From positions 1,674,001 to 1,738,000 of the forward strand of contig JAFKAC010000004.1 in NCBI GenBank assembly GCA_025766275.1: a DNA stretch of 64,000 bases, given 5' to 3'. The DNA is from Lactarius indigo. Lineage: Eukaryota > Basidiomycota > Agaricomycetes > Russulales > Russulaceae. Shown piece by piece: positions 22,738-34,600 of the stretch (positions are counted from its first letter, which is position 1; each line of letters starts with the position of its first letter). The translations under genes and the position numbers were made by a program. The notes under the pieces are model-generated. The model worked only from the letters and a program-made list of their open reading frames with translations. It had not been told where the DNA came from and searched no databases.

Positions 22738-24188
22738 AGGGAGGCTACCCCCGGCCATCAGTAAATGTACGTGTTGCTGATTCGACGAAAGCAATGGGTT
22801 CTTGCAAGAACAAGTGGGGAAAGGTATGTTGGGTCGTGGTTTCAGATGCTTCTCACTCTGGCAGAACAGTACTCTATCTTGTCACTTGTGAGCGTCAAAC
22901 AGAAAGGCCAGTTACTGCAGTATAACTAGTAGTTGCTCATCTAACGGTACATGATACCGGGAGCCAGAAAGGCCTACCCTTTGCAGTTCATCCACATATT
23001 TTAGAAGGATATGATATCGTATTCCAAGCTTTGCTTTTATCTGCTCAGGGGTGATCCCTCAATGAGCATTGAGTTCAAGAAGCCAATGCTTCCTCAGATC
23101 GTTAGCTGCCCTCTGCCCGCCAGGGCGATGGGTACCGACTTTGTGCGAGGGTGGCCTCGGGCTGCCGGACCTACATGGCGCAGCTGCCTGTCACCCGCCT
23201 CCGAGGACAAGGGACGATACGGCGTGCCCAGAGGTAGACAGGGTCAGGTGGTCAGTAGCAATTTCGAACCTGCGAAAGTTCTCGTTCCGCTACCCTGCCC
23301 CTCCATTAGGGAGCTTACCGGTCTCACGACCTACCAGGGAGGGTAGGCCGTTGGCACCTGCCCGGCACCTTAGCATGGCATGGCACGGCATGACCTCTAG
23401 TAGACTGGTCCCGAGAGGGGGTAGGTACGAGTGGGGAGAAGGGAGCTTCCTACTCGGCTTAAGTAGCCAGCCATGGCCGGGGGCTGCACTCTTCCGGGCT
23501 GATGTGGTCCCTATCACCGAGGTCTTATCTCTGTGGGACCCTGTGGGACTCCCGTCATTCCGAAGATCCGGTAACCGCCAAGTGGGCGACTTCTCGTAGC
23601 TTTGAAACTGATTGCTCCCCAGACCGGAGTTTTTTCCAGATCGCCGAGGTGCCGCTGCTCACATAAGCCATTTCATACAACTGACTGCGTCCTCCAGACC
23701 TTAAATCTGTAGGAGCCTCTTCTACCCTTATACAGGTCTTCTAGAGTGTATTTTCCTGCTTAGACACCTCGGGTAACAGCCGTATTAATAATTATCTAGA
23801 CCCACCAGATTCCTATGGGATGTCACCCAGTGCAGAGGTATGATGGGGCGTTTTATTGAATGTTGGTAATGACGACGTTAATGAAAACCAGCGCAATGGC
23901 GCTGGCCAATTCGACAGTGTCTTATGTAATGTCGCTTCGAAAGAATCTCGCGTCCCTTGGTCCAATTGAGCTCAGCTCGCGTCGTAAAACGTCTGAGTGC
24001 TTGCTCGTATCGATTCTAGGATTCCGAACCGAAAAGGCTCTTGCTCAGCTATCGGGGTGCCGTGACCGTAACAATTTAGCGCCGTGATGGACAGCCCTAC
24101 TAGTACAAGCGTGGTCCCCCCTTTCCCCCTTGCTTTCCCCCCTACCCCCGATACTAGTACTCCACCGTTATCAGCCATTCCCTGAATT
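22738..24188. other. Spacer between blocks 1 and 2, no gene seen
   Basis: Frames here are short and proline- or arginine-rich and match nothing I know. The last part, just before 24189, belongs to the duplicated upstream region of the dehydrogenase. Confidence 0.4.
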
Positions 24189-25432
24189 ATGGCCGAGAAA
24201 AACATTGGCACCCTCGGTCAATTCTTTCCTCCAAAGCCAACCTGGACTTCTGCGGATGTCCCCGATCAAACGGGCAAAACGGTCATCGTGACGGGCGGCA
24301 ATAGTGGTGTAGGGAGGGAGACTGCACGGGTGAGCCTTCGTTCACCCCCATCGTGGCATTTCGCACTAATGAAGAGCGTCCGTAGGTGCTACTCTCAAAG
24401 GGCGCCAAGGTGTATATCGCCACCCGGTCAGAGGAGAAGTCACAAAAGGCGATCGACGAGCTCAAGAAGGAGACAGGGAAGGACAGCATTTTCTTCCTGA
24501 AGCTCGACCTAGCAGACCTTGTCTCCGTCAAGGCCGCAGCGGAAGAGTTCATCGGGAAAGAGACTGAGCTTCACACGCTCTATAATAATGGGTAAGGATC
24601 TGCGAACACACACGCCACAAAACGCACTTCTAACACGGGCGCAAGTGGCGTTATGAATACACCGGTTGATGATGTAACGACGCAAGGCTACGATATGCAA
24701 TTCGGAACGAACGTTCTAGGTGGGGCCCAGACTGACCCCGCAATCGTTATCACCTTTCACATATCGAACCCGCAGGACACTTCTATTTCACCAAGTTGCT
24801 CCTCCCTGTTTTAACGGTGACTGCAAAACAGACTGCTGCCGGAACCGTACGCGTTGTCAACGTGAGCTCCATAGCACACCAGTATGGGCTACCCGAGGGT
24901 ATCAGGTGGGCCACGCTCGCCTCCGGAAAGGATTCGCTTGGGGCACGCAAGGGGCTTGACCCGGCCAAGTTGTACGGTCAGAGCAAATTGGTGAGGTGTG
25001 CGAATACTACCCGATGTCACCTCATGTTCATTTGTTGTAGGGAAATATCCTCTTTTCTAAAGAGCTCGCTCGGCGTCACGGTGCCGAAGGAATAGTATCG
25101 ACCTCTTTGCACCCTGGGGTTATCAACACCGATCTCGGGCGTTATTCGGGTTCAATCTTGCAACTCATCGGGCGCTTGATAGGATACGATGTCACTTATG
25201 GTGCACTCACTTCCCTGTATGCTGGCACTGCACCCGCTGCGGGCGAGCTGAATGGCAAGGTGGGTTCAGAATCCTGTTTGAGAACCTTCCCTCACGCCCT
25301 GGCCCACGTGTGTGACCTTTATAGTATTTCACGGTATGGGCACGCCTCGCAGTTCCGAGCAAGAAGGCGCTCGACACCGAGCTTGCAAAGAAGTTGTGGG
25401 AATGGTGTGAGGAGCAAGTCAAAGATATATAA
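24189..25432 (+). CDS. Short-chain dehydrogenase/reductase, copy 2
   Basis: A paralogue of the gene at 20605 with the same six-exon structure and the same motifs: '[11 protein letters not shown]', 'YNNGGVM', '[11 protein letters not shown]' with catalytic Ser, 'YGQSK', 'TDLGRYSGS'. All exon joins keep frame and I found no break, so the product should be a full-length SDR of about 310 residues. It differs from copy 1 by scattered replacements, mostly in exons 4 and 5 ('[14 protein letters not shown]' against '[14 protein letters not shown]'). Exon 2 is nearly identical in DNA to the other copies although the flanking introns differ. The substrate is unknown. Confidence 0.88.
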
Positions 25433-25793
25433 GCTGCCTTGCAAACTCCATGCTCCGTCGGATTACGATACGGTGTTCACTGAATTGACACGTTTCTGGT
25501 TTGCGTCACCTGTTTTCTCGCTTGTAAACTACTAGCAGTTCTTCGTTGTTTGTTTGTTACTGTACTCTTTACTAGCTAGTAGCAACCGAATTGTTTGTCA
25601 CATGTCGTATTCCCTGAGTCTCCGAATACCGGTAGCAGTAAGGTCCGTCTAAGATTCACGTTGCACGAACCTCTGAACGATAACCACCTTTAATCATGCC
25701 TTTAATAGTAAAATTGTATGCCAGTGCATACTATGCCGTGACGGGTGACGTCTCGCATTCCATCGATTCAATCTCCTGCGCAACCGAAACACG

Positions 25794-26234
25794 GATGTCA
25801 ACCTGCCCCAAGAGTTCCAAAGCAACCATTTCTTATTCTCCTCCTCTTGTGATGCCAAGGCGTACCCACTCCCGGAACATGTAAACCCGTGCGATCAGCA
25901 TGAGTTTCACTTGCGTCATCTCCGGCGCTCCTCATACACACCTTTCCAATTCGTCTACTTGTCCACCCCCGAATCGGACGTCCTCTCCGTTGAATCCAAT
26001 CGTATGCTGCCGGGCGCGAAACGCTCCCCTGCGCGCCGGGAGAACGACCGTAAGCTCAAGGTACTCCATCACATCATCCCAGGGTTCGAGGCGCGCGCCG
26101 CGCCAAGTGTGCCTGTAAAGGTAGACTCAGTGCTAGAACAGCAGCAAACAGCGGAAGGAGGGATACAGCCCGCCGCCCAAACTGACATAGTCTGGCAAAT
26201 CGAGGCTAGAAGGCAAGACCAACATATTAGGTAA
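25794..26234 (+). pseudogene. Damaged copy of the small partner gene, block 2
   Basis: The start, the exon-1 end ('cccggaacatgtaaacccg' where block 3 has 'ccccgaaagcgtaaaccca') and all of exon 2 ('FVYLSTPESDVLSVESNR', 'IIPGFEARAAPSVPVK', 'EQQQ') match the partner gene at 30812. Exon 1 has lost about 18 bases and is out of frame, meeting a stop just after 'SRNM'. The splice donor GTGAGT of block 3 has no intact GT here ('gatcagcatgagt'). Exon 2 stays open to a stop at 26232-26234 and ends differently. Either this copy is dead or it starts and splices differently. Confidence 0.65.
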
Positions 26235-27148
26235 TTGTAACATTACCGTAGTTAAACGTTATCTCTCAATAAAATTGGAGAGAGAGAGGATCTGCATCCT
26301 CCTAACTCCGCACCATATCTCTACATATGTCGATAAGATGAGCTATCGAACTTATATAGACGAAGTATACCGCTGCAGTAGCTCTACCTAGGTATTAATA
26401 TAAGTACTTTAGCTGTGGTTGTACATAAAAGTAGAGAGATCCAGGTGAGGCATCAGCAAAACAAAATTTGACTAGCCGTAACAAGGATGGTCCAGAGCCT
26501 GAGATAGAGGGCAGTGCAGGACACAATTATAGTTATAGTGGCATTGTTTATATTGAAGTGGTAGCCCGCGAGTCCCAAGAAGAGAGATATGTGGACGAGC
26601 GCCGGAAAGCATCAACTACCGCCGGCATGTACCACTTTTGTTCCCTTGTAGAGGAATTGCCAAACCCAAGAACACTTGAGGGGGTGGTTGTACCTTTGGA
26701 AGACGTGCACGTAGTCGCGAACCCACTGCTGGACAACCACTGTGGCGAGGGGTGGCGGTCCGAGTCAAACTGAAAACCAGGCTCAAGCACCAGAACGCAT
26801 CCGCCCTGACTTCCGATGGCGTGGTGTGGAAATTGGGTATTGGGAATGAAACTGTAGCAGGCACCGCCAAACTGCTCGCCACGAGTCGTGCAGAGATCTG
26901 GGAAGGGCTGCAGAACATGAGGATCGTACTCGCGAAGCGGGGTAACGAGTCGAGTACTGCAGTCGAATCCAGGTCGAGCTACTCGAATAGTTACAGGCTA
27001 GTCCTCAAGTACTACAACGGCCGAATCATCTATCTATCATACAAGGATCGAGTCATACGAACATTTGAGAAGGGGAAAGTCGAGTCAAGAGAAGAGAAAT
27101 GGGATGAGTCGTATCGAATCAACCATAACACATAACGCCGTCGTGTTG
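26235..27148. other. Spacer, only doubtful frames
   Basis: A GA run follows at 26278-26290. A plus-strand frame at 26752-27135 (127 codons) and minus-strand frames across 26548-26918 are open, but their composition is unremarkable, they match no family I know, and they lie antisense to each other. I do not call a gene. Confidence 0.4.
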
Positions 27149-28919
27149 TCATTCAGCTTCACAGTCTAGCGCCGCGGAGAATAGATTCATCTTGGCCAAC
27201 AACTTCAAGTCGTCGTCGTCGCGCAGTCGAGAGCAGGAGATTTCCGAAACGCTAGGGGGAACGACCAACACAAAATACCAGTCCGCCCTTGGCGGCAATG
27301 CTTCCGGGACATTTGTTGAAAAGAAAGGAACGATTCCTTTCTTTACTGGATGGTCTGACCCAATAGTGAAGAAAAATGTAGAGCTTTCCTTCGGCCATAA
27401 TTAACGAATCGATCGCCACTTGGTTTCGAGCTTGGTGCGTAGAAGACCATATCTTTGATTGGGTAGTCCAAGCCAGACGCCGGATATACGAACATCTCCA
27501 TTGGCGCAATGTCAATCCGCACAAGCGACGGATTCGCGCCGTCTCCGTGATTGGAGTCCCATCGGGACAACTTCTTTCCTCGGCCAGATCCGCTCGAGCC
27601 CCTTTTAGCCATAGGAACAAGCTTGAGCGCAATCTTCTTTTCTAGCATTTCTTGGGCCAAGGATTCGTACACGATGCCAGCAATGCGGGTTGTCCCTTCA
27701 ACGTTCGCCAAGCTTTTGTAGAGTGCGATTCGCGCAGCTCGCGTTTCCTTTCGGAGTTGGTTCCGAAGACCCAGCTTGACCATATGTGACATGGGCTCCA
27801 AGCGTCCGTAGGAAAATTTGTTATCACCGTCGCCGTCCCTCGGTAAACGTTTCACGAGGATATGGGTGTGAGATTCGTCATCAATCATGCCGAAATTCAC
27901 TTTGTCGGAAGCCATGTCGCCCAACTTACGTAACGAGACCTTGTGGAGTGCGGATTAATAGCGAGCTTCATGCGCAGTGATGAGGTGTTACCGAGGGATT
28001 CGAGGCAAATGCCGGGAGTAGGGCCATACTGATTATACATCTCGTCTATACGAGGGTCGTTAGCTTCAATGACAGCACTACACAGAACAAAATGGTCAGC
28101 CCAAGCATAGAGGGCGAAAGCAGATGAAACAACCGGGATATCTCCTCTCTCGTCCACGGATTCATAATGGCGAGGCTACATTGTGTGGTCTTGGTAAAAA
28201 GTTTCCATCGAGTCACTCGAGGAGCAGAAGATACTATAATAAGGTATTTGGTCTTATGCGCGGCAAAATAATCTGGGATTCCATCTATGCAGTCGCCGGC
28301 GTCAAGAAACATCCAAACACGGGTCTTGAACTTAGTGGAGGGGTAGCCCGACGGGATCTCGAAGGCGCCTTCCACTACGAAGAGATACCGAGCCTCGGCA
28401 CGGAACCAGACGACTGGCTTCCCTTCGGCGAGACGTCTGCACAAAGCATAAGTGACCCAAAAGCTCTTCCCTTTCAGCCAGTGTATTTCAGGAACGATAA
28501 GATGACACAGTAAAAGGCTTCCCAATGCTGGGTTGTCCTGTGATGACCACTGAGGGGGCCTTATGCTCGTCACGATGTGATTCCAGATACTTGTCCCAAT
28601 ATCCATACAGCCGGATATACTCTTTGCGAACCCAGAGCACTGAGCGTTGTATACGTGGGACGCCAAGATTGAGGATGTAACAACCGGGACCGGTCTCGTC
28701 TGCCTCGTCTTCGTCCTCGTCTGCATCTTCACCCTTATCTACGTTCATAGATTCGTTCTCGGGCACGTCCTGCACACTCTGGAGCCAGAAATTGCGATGC
28801 AGCTGCACAAGTTCATCAGAATCGTTAAGCTGGGTGATCTGGGTCGACTTGTAATAGGTCTTGTCGATGATGGTGCTATACGCAGAGGGAGAGCACTGTT
28901 CTATGAGGGAGGAGGACAT
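27149..28919 (-). pseudogene. Decayed P-loop gene, Crinkler/RHS-like family
   Basis: The segments resemble a large agaricomycete family that I associate with Crinkler/RHS-type proteins (P-loop NTPase plus a C-terminal nuclease-like domain); the assignment is from memory of the family and is inference. Visible in order: an acidic stretch (about 28700), 'QRSVLWVRKEYIRLYGY', 'SVVITGQPSIG' as the first half of a Walker A, the continuation 'KSFWVTYALCRRLAEGKPVVW', 'TRVWMFLDAGD', 'MNPWTREEISRL', 'RIDEMYNQYGPTPGICL', 'ARIALYKSLANVEGTTRIAGIVYESLAQEM' (shown in part), and a C-terminal 'NLFSAALDCEAE' before a stop at 27149. The intron inside the Walker A lacks a GT donor (28517-28525). Frame breaks lie near 27935-27950, 27428-27436 and 27366-27377. 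It sits between dehydrogenase blocks 2 and 3. Confidence 0.65.
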
Positions 28920-29264
28920 TCGGTATTGGGAAGAAGATTAGGAGAGAGGTTGCGACTTAGTCACCGATAACCCAATGACGTCACCAATGAATCACGGCTT
29001 GGGGTCCATGCAAGGCCATAGTATAAATGATCGCCCTAAAAGGGCATAATCACATGAGCCAGGTACGGGCTTAGCCCAAGCTCGTGTAACTTACTCTGTA
29101 AGTTACTGTGCTATTGGGTGAAGGTTGGCATGTTGACATCTGATGGGTGCCGTCACCGTAACATAGCACTACACAACTGTCAACGGACAGCACGGTGGGC
29201 GACCCTAGTCTCACCTTTCTCCTATTCAATAGCTCCTCCACCATTATCCGCCATTATCTGAACC
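28920..29264. other. Shared upstream region of two genes
   Basis: This is the divergent spacer between the P-loop gene (minus) and dehydrogenase copy 3 (plus). The part near 29140-29264 resembles the region upstream of copy 2 ('gggtgccgt(c/g)accgtaac', 'ccaccattatccgccatt'). No gene seen. Confidence 0.5.
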
Positions 29265-30496
29265 ATGGCCGAGAAACATATTGGCGCCCTCGGTCAACTC
29301 TTTCCTCCAAAGCCAACCTGGACTTCTGCGGATGTCCCCGATCAGACGGGGAAAACGGTCATCGTGACGGGCGGCAATAGTGGTGTAGGGAGGGAGACTG
29401 CACGGGTGATCCTTCATTTAATGGCACCCTATTGTGGCATTTCGTTGATGAAGAGCGTTCGTAGGTCCTACTCTCAAGGGGTGCCAAGGTGTATATTGCC
29501 ACCCGGTCAGAGGAGAAGTCACAAAAGGCAATCGACGAGCTCAAGAAGGAGACAGGGAAGGACAGCATTTTCTTCCTGAAGCTCGACCTAGCAGACCTTG
29601 TCTCCGTCAAGGCTGCCGCGGAAGAGTACATCGGCAAGGAGACCGAGCTTCACACGCTCTATAACAACGGGTGAGGGCCTGCTCCCGCTCAGGCCAAGAG
29701 AAACGTCTCTAACCCGACGCAAGTGGCGTATATGGAGTGGTTGATAAGGTGACGGCACAAGGCTTCGATATGCAATTCGGAACGAACGTTCTAGGTAGGT
29801 TGCGGACGGACTTTGCAACCATTATCACACATCGAACCTGCAGGTCACTTCTATCTCACCAAGCTACTCCTCCCTATTCTTGTGGCGACCGCAAAAAAGA
29901 CTGCTGCGGGAACCGTACGCGTTGTCAACGTGAGCTCCCTAGGTCATCAGTATGTGCCGGCAGAAGGTATCAGATGGGCCACGGTCGGCCCTGGGAATGA
30001 TTCGCTCGAGGCACGCAAGAAGCTTAACGCGACCAAGTTATACGGCCAGAGCAAGTTGGTGAGGTGTACGAATACCGCCTCTAAGCCACCTAATGCTCAT
30101 TTTTGTAGGGAAATATCCTCTTTTCTAATGAGTTCGCTCGGCGTTACGGCGCCGAAGGGATAGTATCGACTTCTTTGCACCCCGGGACCATCAACACAGA
30201 TCTCACGCGTAATTCGAATTCGCTGGTACAACTTTTGGGGCGGATGGGAACATACAATAGCTCTTATGGTGCCATTACGTCACTGTATGCTGGCACTGCA
30301 CCCGCTGCTGGCGAGCTCAATGGCAAGGTGGGTACAACGTTTTGTCTGGGGAATCTCGCCTTACGTCCCGCGTGTCTAATCCTTCTAGTATCTCACGGCG
30401 TGGGCACGCGTCGTGGTTCCGAGCAAGAAGGCGCTCGACGCCGAGCTCGCGAAGAAGCTGTGGGAGTGGTGTGAAGAGCAAGTCAAGGATATCTAG
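29265..30496 (+). CDS. Short-chain dehydrogenase/reductase, copy 3
   Basis: Third paralogue of the gene at 20605, six exons, no frame break seen. Motifs: '[11 protein letters not shown]', 'ATRSEEK', 'YNNGGVY', '[10 protein letters not shown]', 'YGQSK', 'HPGTINTDL'. It lacks one codon in exon 3 where the other copies read 'GGVM', and ends 'CEEQVKDI' with a stop at 30494-30496. Together with the gene at 30812 it forms the only block in which both members look whole, so it may be the closest to the ancestral pair. The intron-1 acceptor region and exon 5 differ from the other copies while exon 2 is almost unchanged. Confidence 0.88.
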
Positions 30497-30811
30497 GCTT
30501 CCTTATAAATTCCATACACACCCTCCGTGGTCCCTAAAAAGTCGATATGGTGTTTTGTTACTAGCGACTGCATTCGACTGAATTGCTTGTCACGTGTTCT
30601 TTATGAATAAGTCACTCACAGTAGTGCAGTACCGTGACCTAGTAGCAGCAAGTTCCGTCTGCGGTCCATGTCGCACGAACACTGTACGTCCCGAACGGCA
30701 TTAACCTTCAATATAAATAATCCCTAGCTCAAACCTAGCGAAATCTCAGTATGCTGCCGCGTCTCGCGTGCCATTGATCCAATCTCCCAGTCTACGCGTC
30801 CCAAAACATGT

Positions 30812-31345
30812 ATGTCAACCTCCTCTACCCCACGAGCGCGCTCTGCTCCAAAAGCAACCGTTTTCTTACTCTCCTCTTTCTCTCTCAACGCCCGACAGGT
30901 AGAGCTCCCTCCCGATATCCACCCGCTCCCCGAAAGCGTAAACCCATACGTGAGTCTCCCTTGCAATATCCCTGCGGCCTCTCCCTCCTACACACCCATT
31001 CCAGTTCGTCTACCCATTCACTCTCGAGCCGCACGTCCTCACAGTCGAGTCTAACCGCCGCGCAACGCTCGCCGCACACGCCGCCCGGCGCGAGGCTCTC
31101 CTCCGCGCGCGGGAGGACGAGAAACAGCGCCGGAAACGCGATGCCCTCCGCCGCATTGCTCCTGGGTTTGAGCCGCGCGGCGCGCCACTCGTGCCCGTGA
31201 AGACGGGCCTAGCGCTGGACCAGCAGCAGAAGGAGGATGGGGCGGGCGGTAATGCTGCAGCTGGTCAGGGAGGACACCCCCGAGACGTCATGGATGATCT
31301 TGTTGACAGGCTCGCTGCGCTAGAATCGGCTGCGGACTCCCACTG
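30812..31345 (+). CDS. Small charged protein paired with the SDR
   Basis: I do not know the family. The start at 30812 gives a Ser/Thr-rich, possibly organelle-targeting N-terminus ('MSTSSTPRARSAPKATVFLL'), then 'VELPPDIHPLPESVNPY'. An intron begins with GTGAGT near 30952 and ends in CCAG near 31012. The second exon reads 'FVYPFTLEPHVLTVESNRR', a basic-acidic helical stretch ('ARREALLRAREDEKQRRKRD'), 'RRIAPGFEPRGAPLVPVK', a Gln/Gly-rich linker and a leucine-rich end 'DDLVDRLAALESAADSH', giving about 155-160 residues. The frame is continuous across the intron. Decayed copies of this gene follow the other two dehydrogenases at about the same distance, so the pair was duplicated as a unit. Confidence 0.65.
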
Positions 31346-31621
31346 ATCCGATGGGGCCTTTCCTTCTGACCTTAGACCGGGGAATATCACCCCCCGGCCA
31401 TACTTGCGGAAGCGGCTTCAAAGAGAAGTCGCGGTGTCTATCGGTGGAATCAGTGGATAAATCAGTCTCTAATGCACGATAGGTTCCATCTAGACTCCGA
31501 ACCCTATGGCTGTTACTTATATTCCAACAATATTGTATTAATGGTACTCGTGGCAGTTTTTGTAGTCAAATCGTAACAATACAAGTATGTGGGCTACACC
31601 ATATGTTCTTCTATTAGCTTG

Positions 31622-34600
31622 CTACATGAATTCAGAGCGACAGAGGGGACAACTTGAAGAATGACTCGTGTTGAACCACTGGTACATTAGTCAGTCTCTG
31701 AGCTAGAACTCCAACCTAGAATGTTGGAAAACGCATACCTTGTACAAACAGGAAGCGTGGAAACGATTTTTGCAGGTTTTGCATGGTTTTCGCGGCAGAG
31801 ATCCGTCAGAAAGGCTGATGATGCTGGGACGGGACAGGCGTCAGACCTCTCCCAACGCTTCCAGTGAAAGGCTCTTACGAATAGCAGATCGCGCACTCAG
31901 TCTGACCCTCGAAGTGCAGTGCGACATTTTTCTTGAAAAGGCTGATCGCATCGACAATGCGTCCGTTCTGATGGGCTCGATTAACAAATGGCCGCGCCGC
32001 GAGCCGCATACACGTACCTGGGACCAAACGATTTGCTGCACGCCGAGTAGCCAGCCTCTCCATCGGCTCTCTGTGACGCCGATTCTTTTCGAATCTTTCA
32101 CCGTGACTCGCTGTAGAGGCCAATCACTTGGAATTTTCAGTGTAAGCTCCAATTGGTGCTCGTCAACGTTGTACGCCGCTGTGACTTCGTTCACAGCGCT
32201 CGCTACTTTGACCGTGAGGTTTTCTGCGTTCAGTTCTTCAAGGCCCTCGGGACTTTTGAGGTGAGCGAGTTCGGTGTCGATTATGACAGGGGAGAAGTGC
32301 GTCGCAGTATAGGTTGTGACGGACGTGGACAGGTTCTTGTCCTTGCAGTCGACTAGCCAAGAACGTACGAGGGATGGTATGGTCAACAGTGCCCGGTAAT
32401 AAACGTGAGCAGCAAGGAGCCGGATGCTCAGGGGGTGTCCTGGTTCGTACACTGATGGACCGATAAATCATAGGCCAGAATGGTGTTGAGATACCTTACA
32501 TTCAATATAAAATTGGTCTATTGACCACGCATCGAGCTTGACCGCTTTGCCAACGCCTCCATAGAGTTGAAGCAGGTTGAGAACCAAGGGGATCAGATGA
32601 GTGGTAACTAATTCGATTTCCTGTAGATGTTCCGAATACCCGGACTTGACCTTCATGGACTGTGAAACTGGCTTAAATATTGACGTGGAGGACAAAAGGG
32701 TGATCGCTGACCGCGTTTGTATACAGGTCCAGAGCGATCATCCATCCAAGCAGAGCCCCGAATGTTCTCTGCCATGTCATCGATTACTGGTGAACGAGAG
32801 CTTTAACTACACCCTAGCGTACCTGGCTTGGGTCGTCCTCGATATCAACAATATCAAGGGTTTGTTGAAGCAGCGATATCAGCTCCAGAGGTAACGAAGA
32901 CCTGACAATGGACTCCGTGTCCACGCCTGCTTCGATCACGAGGTGCTCGGTGCGTTTGTGGGCCGCCTCCCGTAACAACTCATAAGCCATCTTCTGAACA
33001 CTGGTAGACGGGTCGAACAAGAGATGTGACATCTAAATAGCATCGAACGAAATGATAAGTACGTTTACTAACATGTTTTGTGGGGGCACTTGCCTTGGAT
33101 AGGGTTGTGTGATCCATCAAGGAAGCGGGTAAATTTTGCACGATTGATAGGGCCGCCTCACGACATACCGCGCGAGGAGTCGACGCGGGAACAGACCCTG
33201 TGAATCATGTGGGACGGAAGACTGGATTGGCAAATCAGCACATACTGGGTTCCGACGCCACGATATCCCGGAGGAGGGAGAGCACCGTTGTCTCGCGTTG
33301 CTTCCAGTCGGCACGCAAAGCCTTGTTATAGAGAACTTGGTCCTGGATAACCTGAATGAGCCGGATAGTCCTCCAGAGGGTCGTGAGGGTCGTATCGTCC
33401 TCGAACGAGGTGTTCTGTACAAACACAATCAACGTGGCCCGTCAAAGACAACTACGGGGACGGCTCACCTCAAGATTGTTCTCGATCACATCGAAAATGA
33501 ACTCCCAGTGCGATCCCGGCACGTTTTGCAAGATGGGTACAAGGTGGAAGAACACGTTCGTGATCTCACTCTCGACGTCTTCGTCGATGTCCTCGTCTGA
33601 TGAGACCCACCCTTGGCATGCCTTCACAAAGTTAACGGCGCGGGGTTGTGGCAGGAATACTACATCCGACTCTGGGTCCGGGGCAGTGGCGGCGAGGCGA
33701 CGCAACAGAAGGAGGCCATCCGTGTTCGCCTTGATTGGAGGGATGCTCAAGATTCCTGCAGCTAACTCATTTCGGTATCTGTCAAGGCGGGTGGGTTCGG
33801 AACCAAGTCGCGTAACGCAGGTCACGATGGCAAGCGAAAGCGCTGTAGCTTTTCGGCCCGTCATTACGACTGGCTTTCGCAATAATTACGATAAGTAAAC
33901 GCACAGTTCTTTTCAAACTTGCGAGCTAGAAGCATCCATTGGTCGGCTTCATCCCTCGTGGCGTCACGTAAAACGTGCCATAATACGGCATGAACTATCC
34001 TTGCATGCAAGCCGTCGTCTTCGTCTTGCGCGTGTTCGATTAGTTCCACGGTGAAAGACGCTAGGCCGCCCAAAGAATTCGTACGCCTTCCATTCAGTAG
34101 CGACGTGATCGCGTTCGCACGCCAGTCGTCATCCGCAGCGGCGGTCATCAGGAGATACGCCGCCAGTTGTTGCGCCTTGGCCGTAATCTCCCGCAAGACA
34201 CTTTCGGGTACCGTCCTTGAGAATGCCGGATTTGGAAGAGATGGCACTGCGAGCAATTCTTCCGCATACGTCGCTAGCGCGAGGAAGTGTCGGAGTGCCC
34301 ACAGGTTGGCTCGTGCTAGTCCCCTGTTCTCAGCATATGTGTACAACAGTGCCGTGACGCCCCGCGCATATGCACCCAGCCCTTGCTGATCGGATTCGCA
34401 GTCTGGGCCTTCCGAAGTTTCGAAGGACGACTGTGGTGGAATGAGGGGGTCAATGATTGCAAGACTAGCAGTCGCTGGGTCGAGCCGAAGGTTGCTGAGC
34501 ATGTCATCGAGTGACCTTTTCGTGGGGAGCAACTCGACCAATCCGCCAAGAAGCCTGTCCACACCACCATCTGTCGCAGCATGCAGGATATCCAAAGGGC

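Noticed and set aside
23011..23599. Plus-strand frames of 111 and 176 codons between SDR blocks
   Set aside because: Arg/Pro/Gly-rich, mutually overlapping frames with no family match; not part of the duplicated block.
26752..27135. Plus-strand frame of 127 codons
   Set aside because: No motif, open frames on the opposite strand too, and no flanking exon.
20605..30496. SDR copies as an assembly artefact of one locus
   Set aside because: Introns, exon 5 and spacers differ clearly between the copies, so they are real paralogues.
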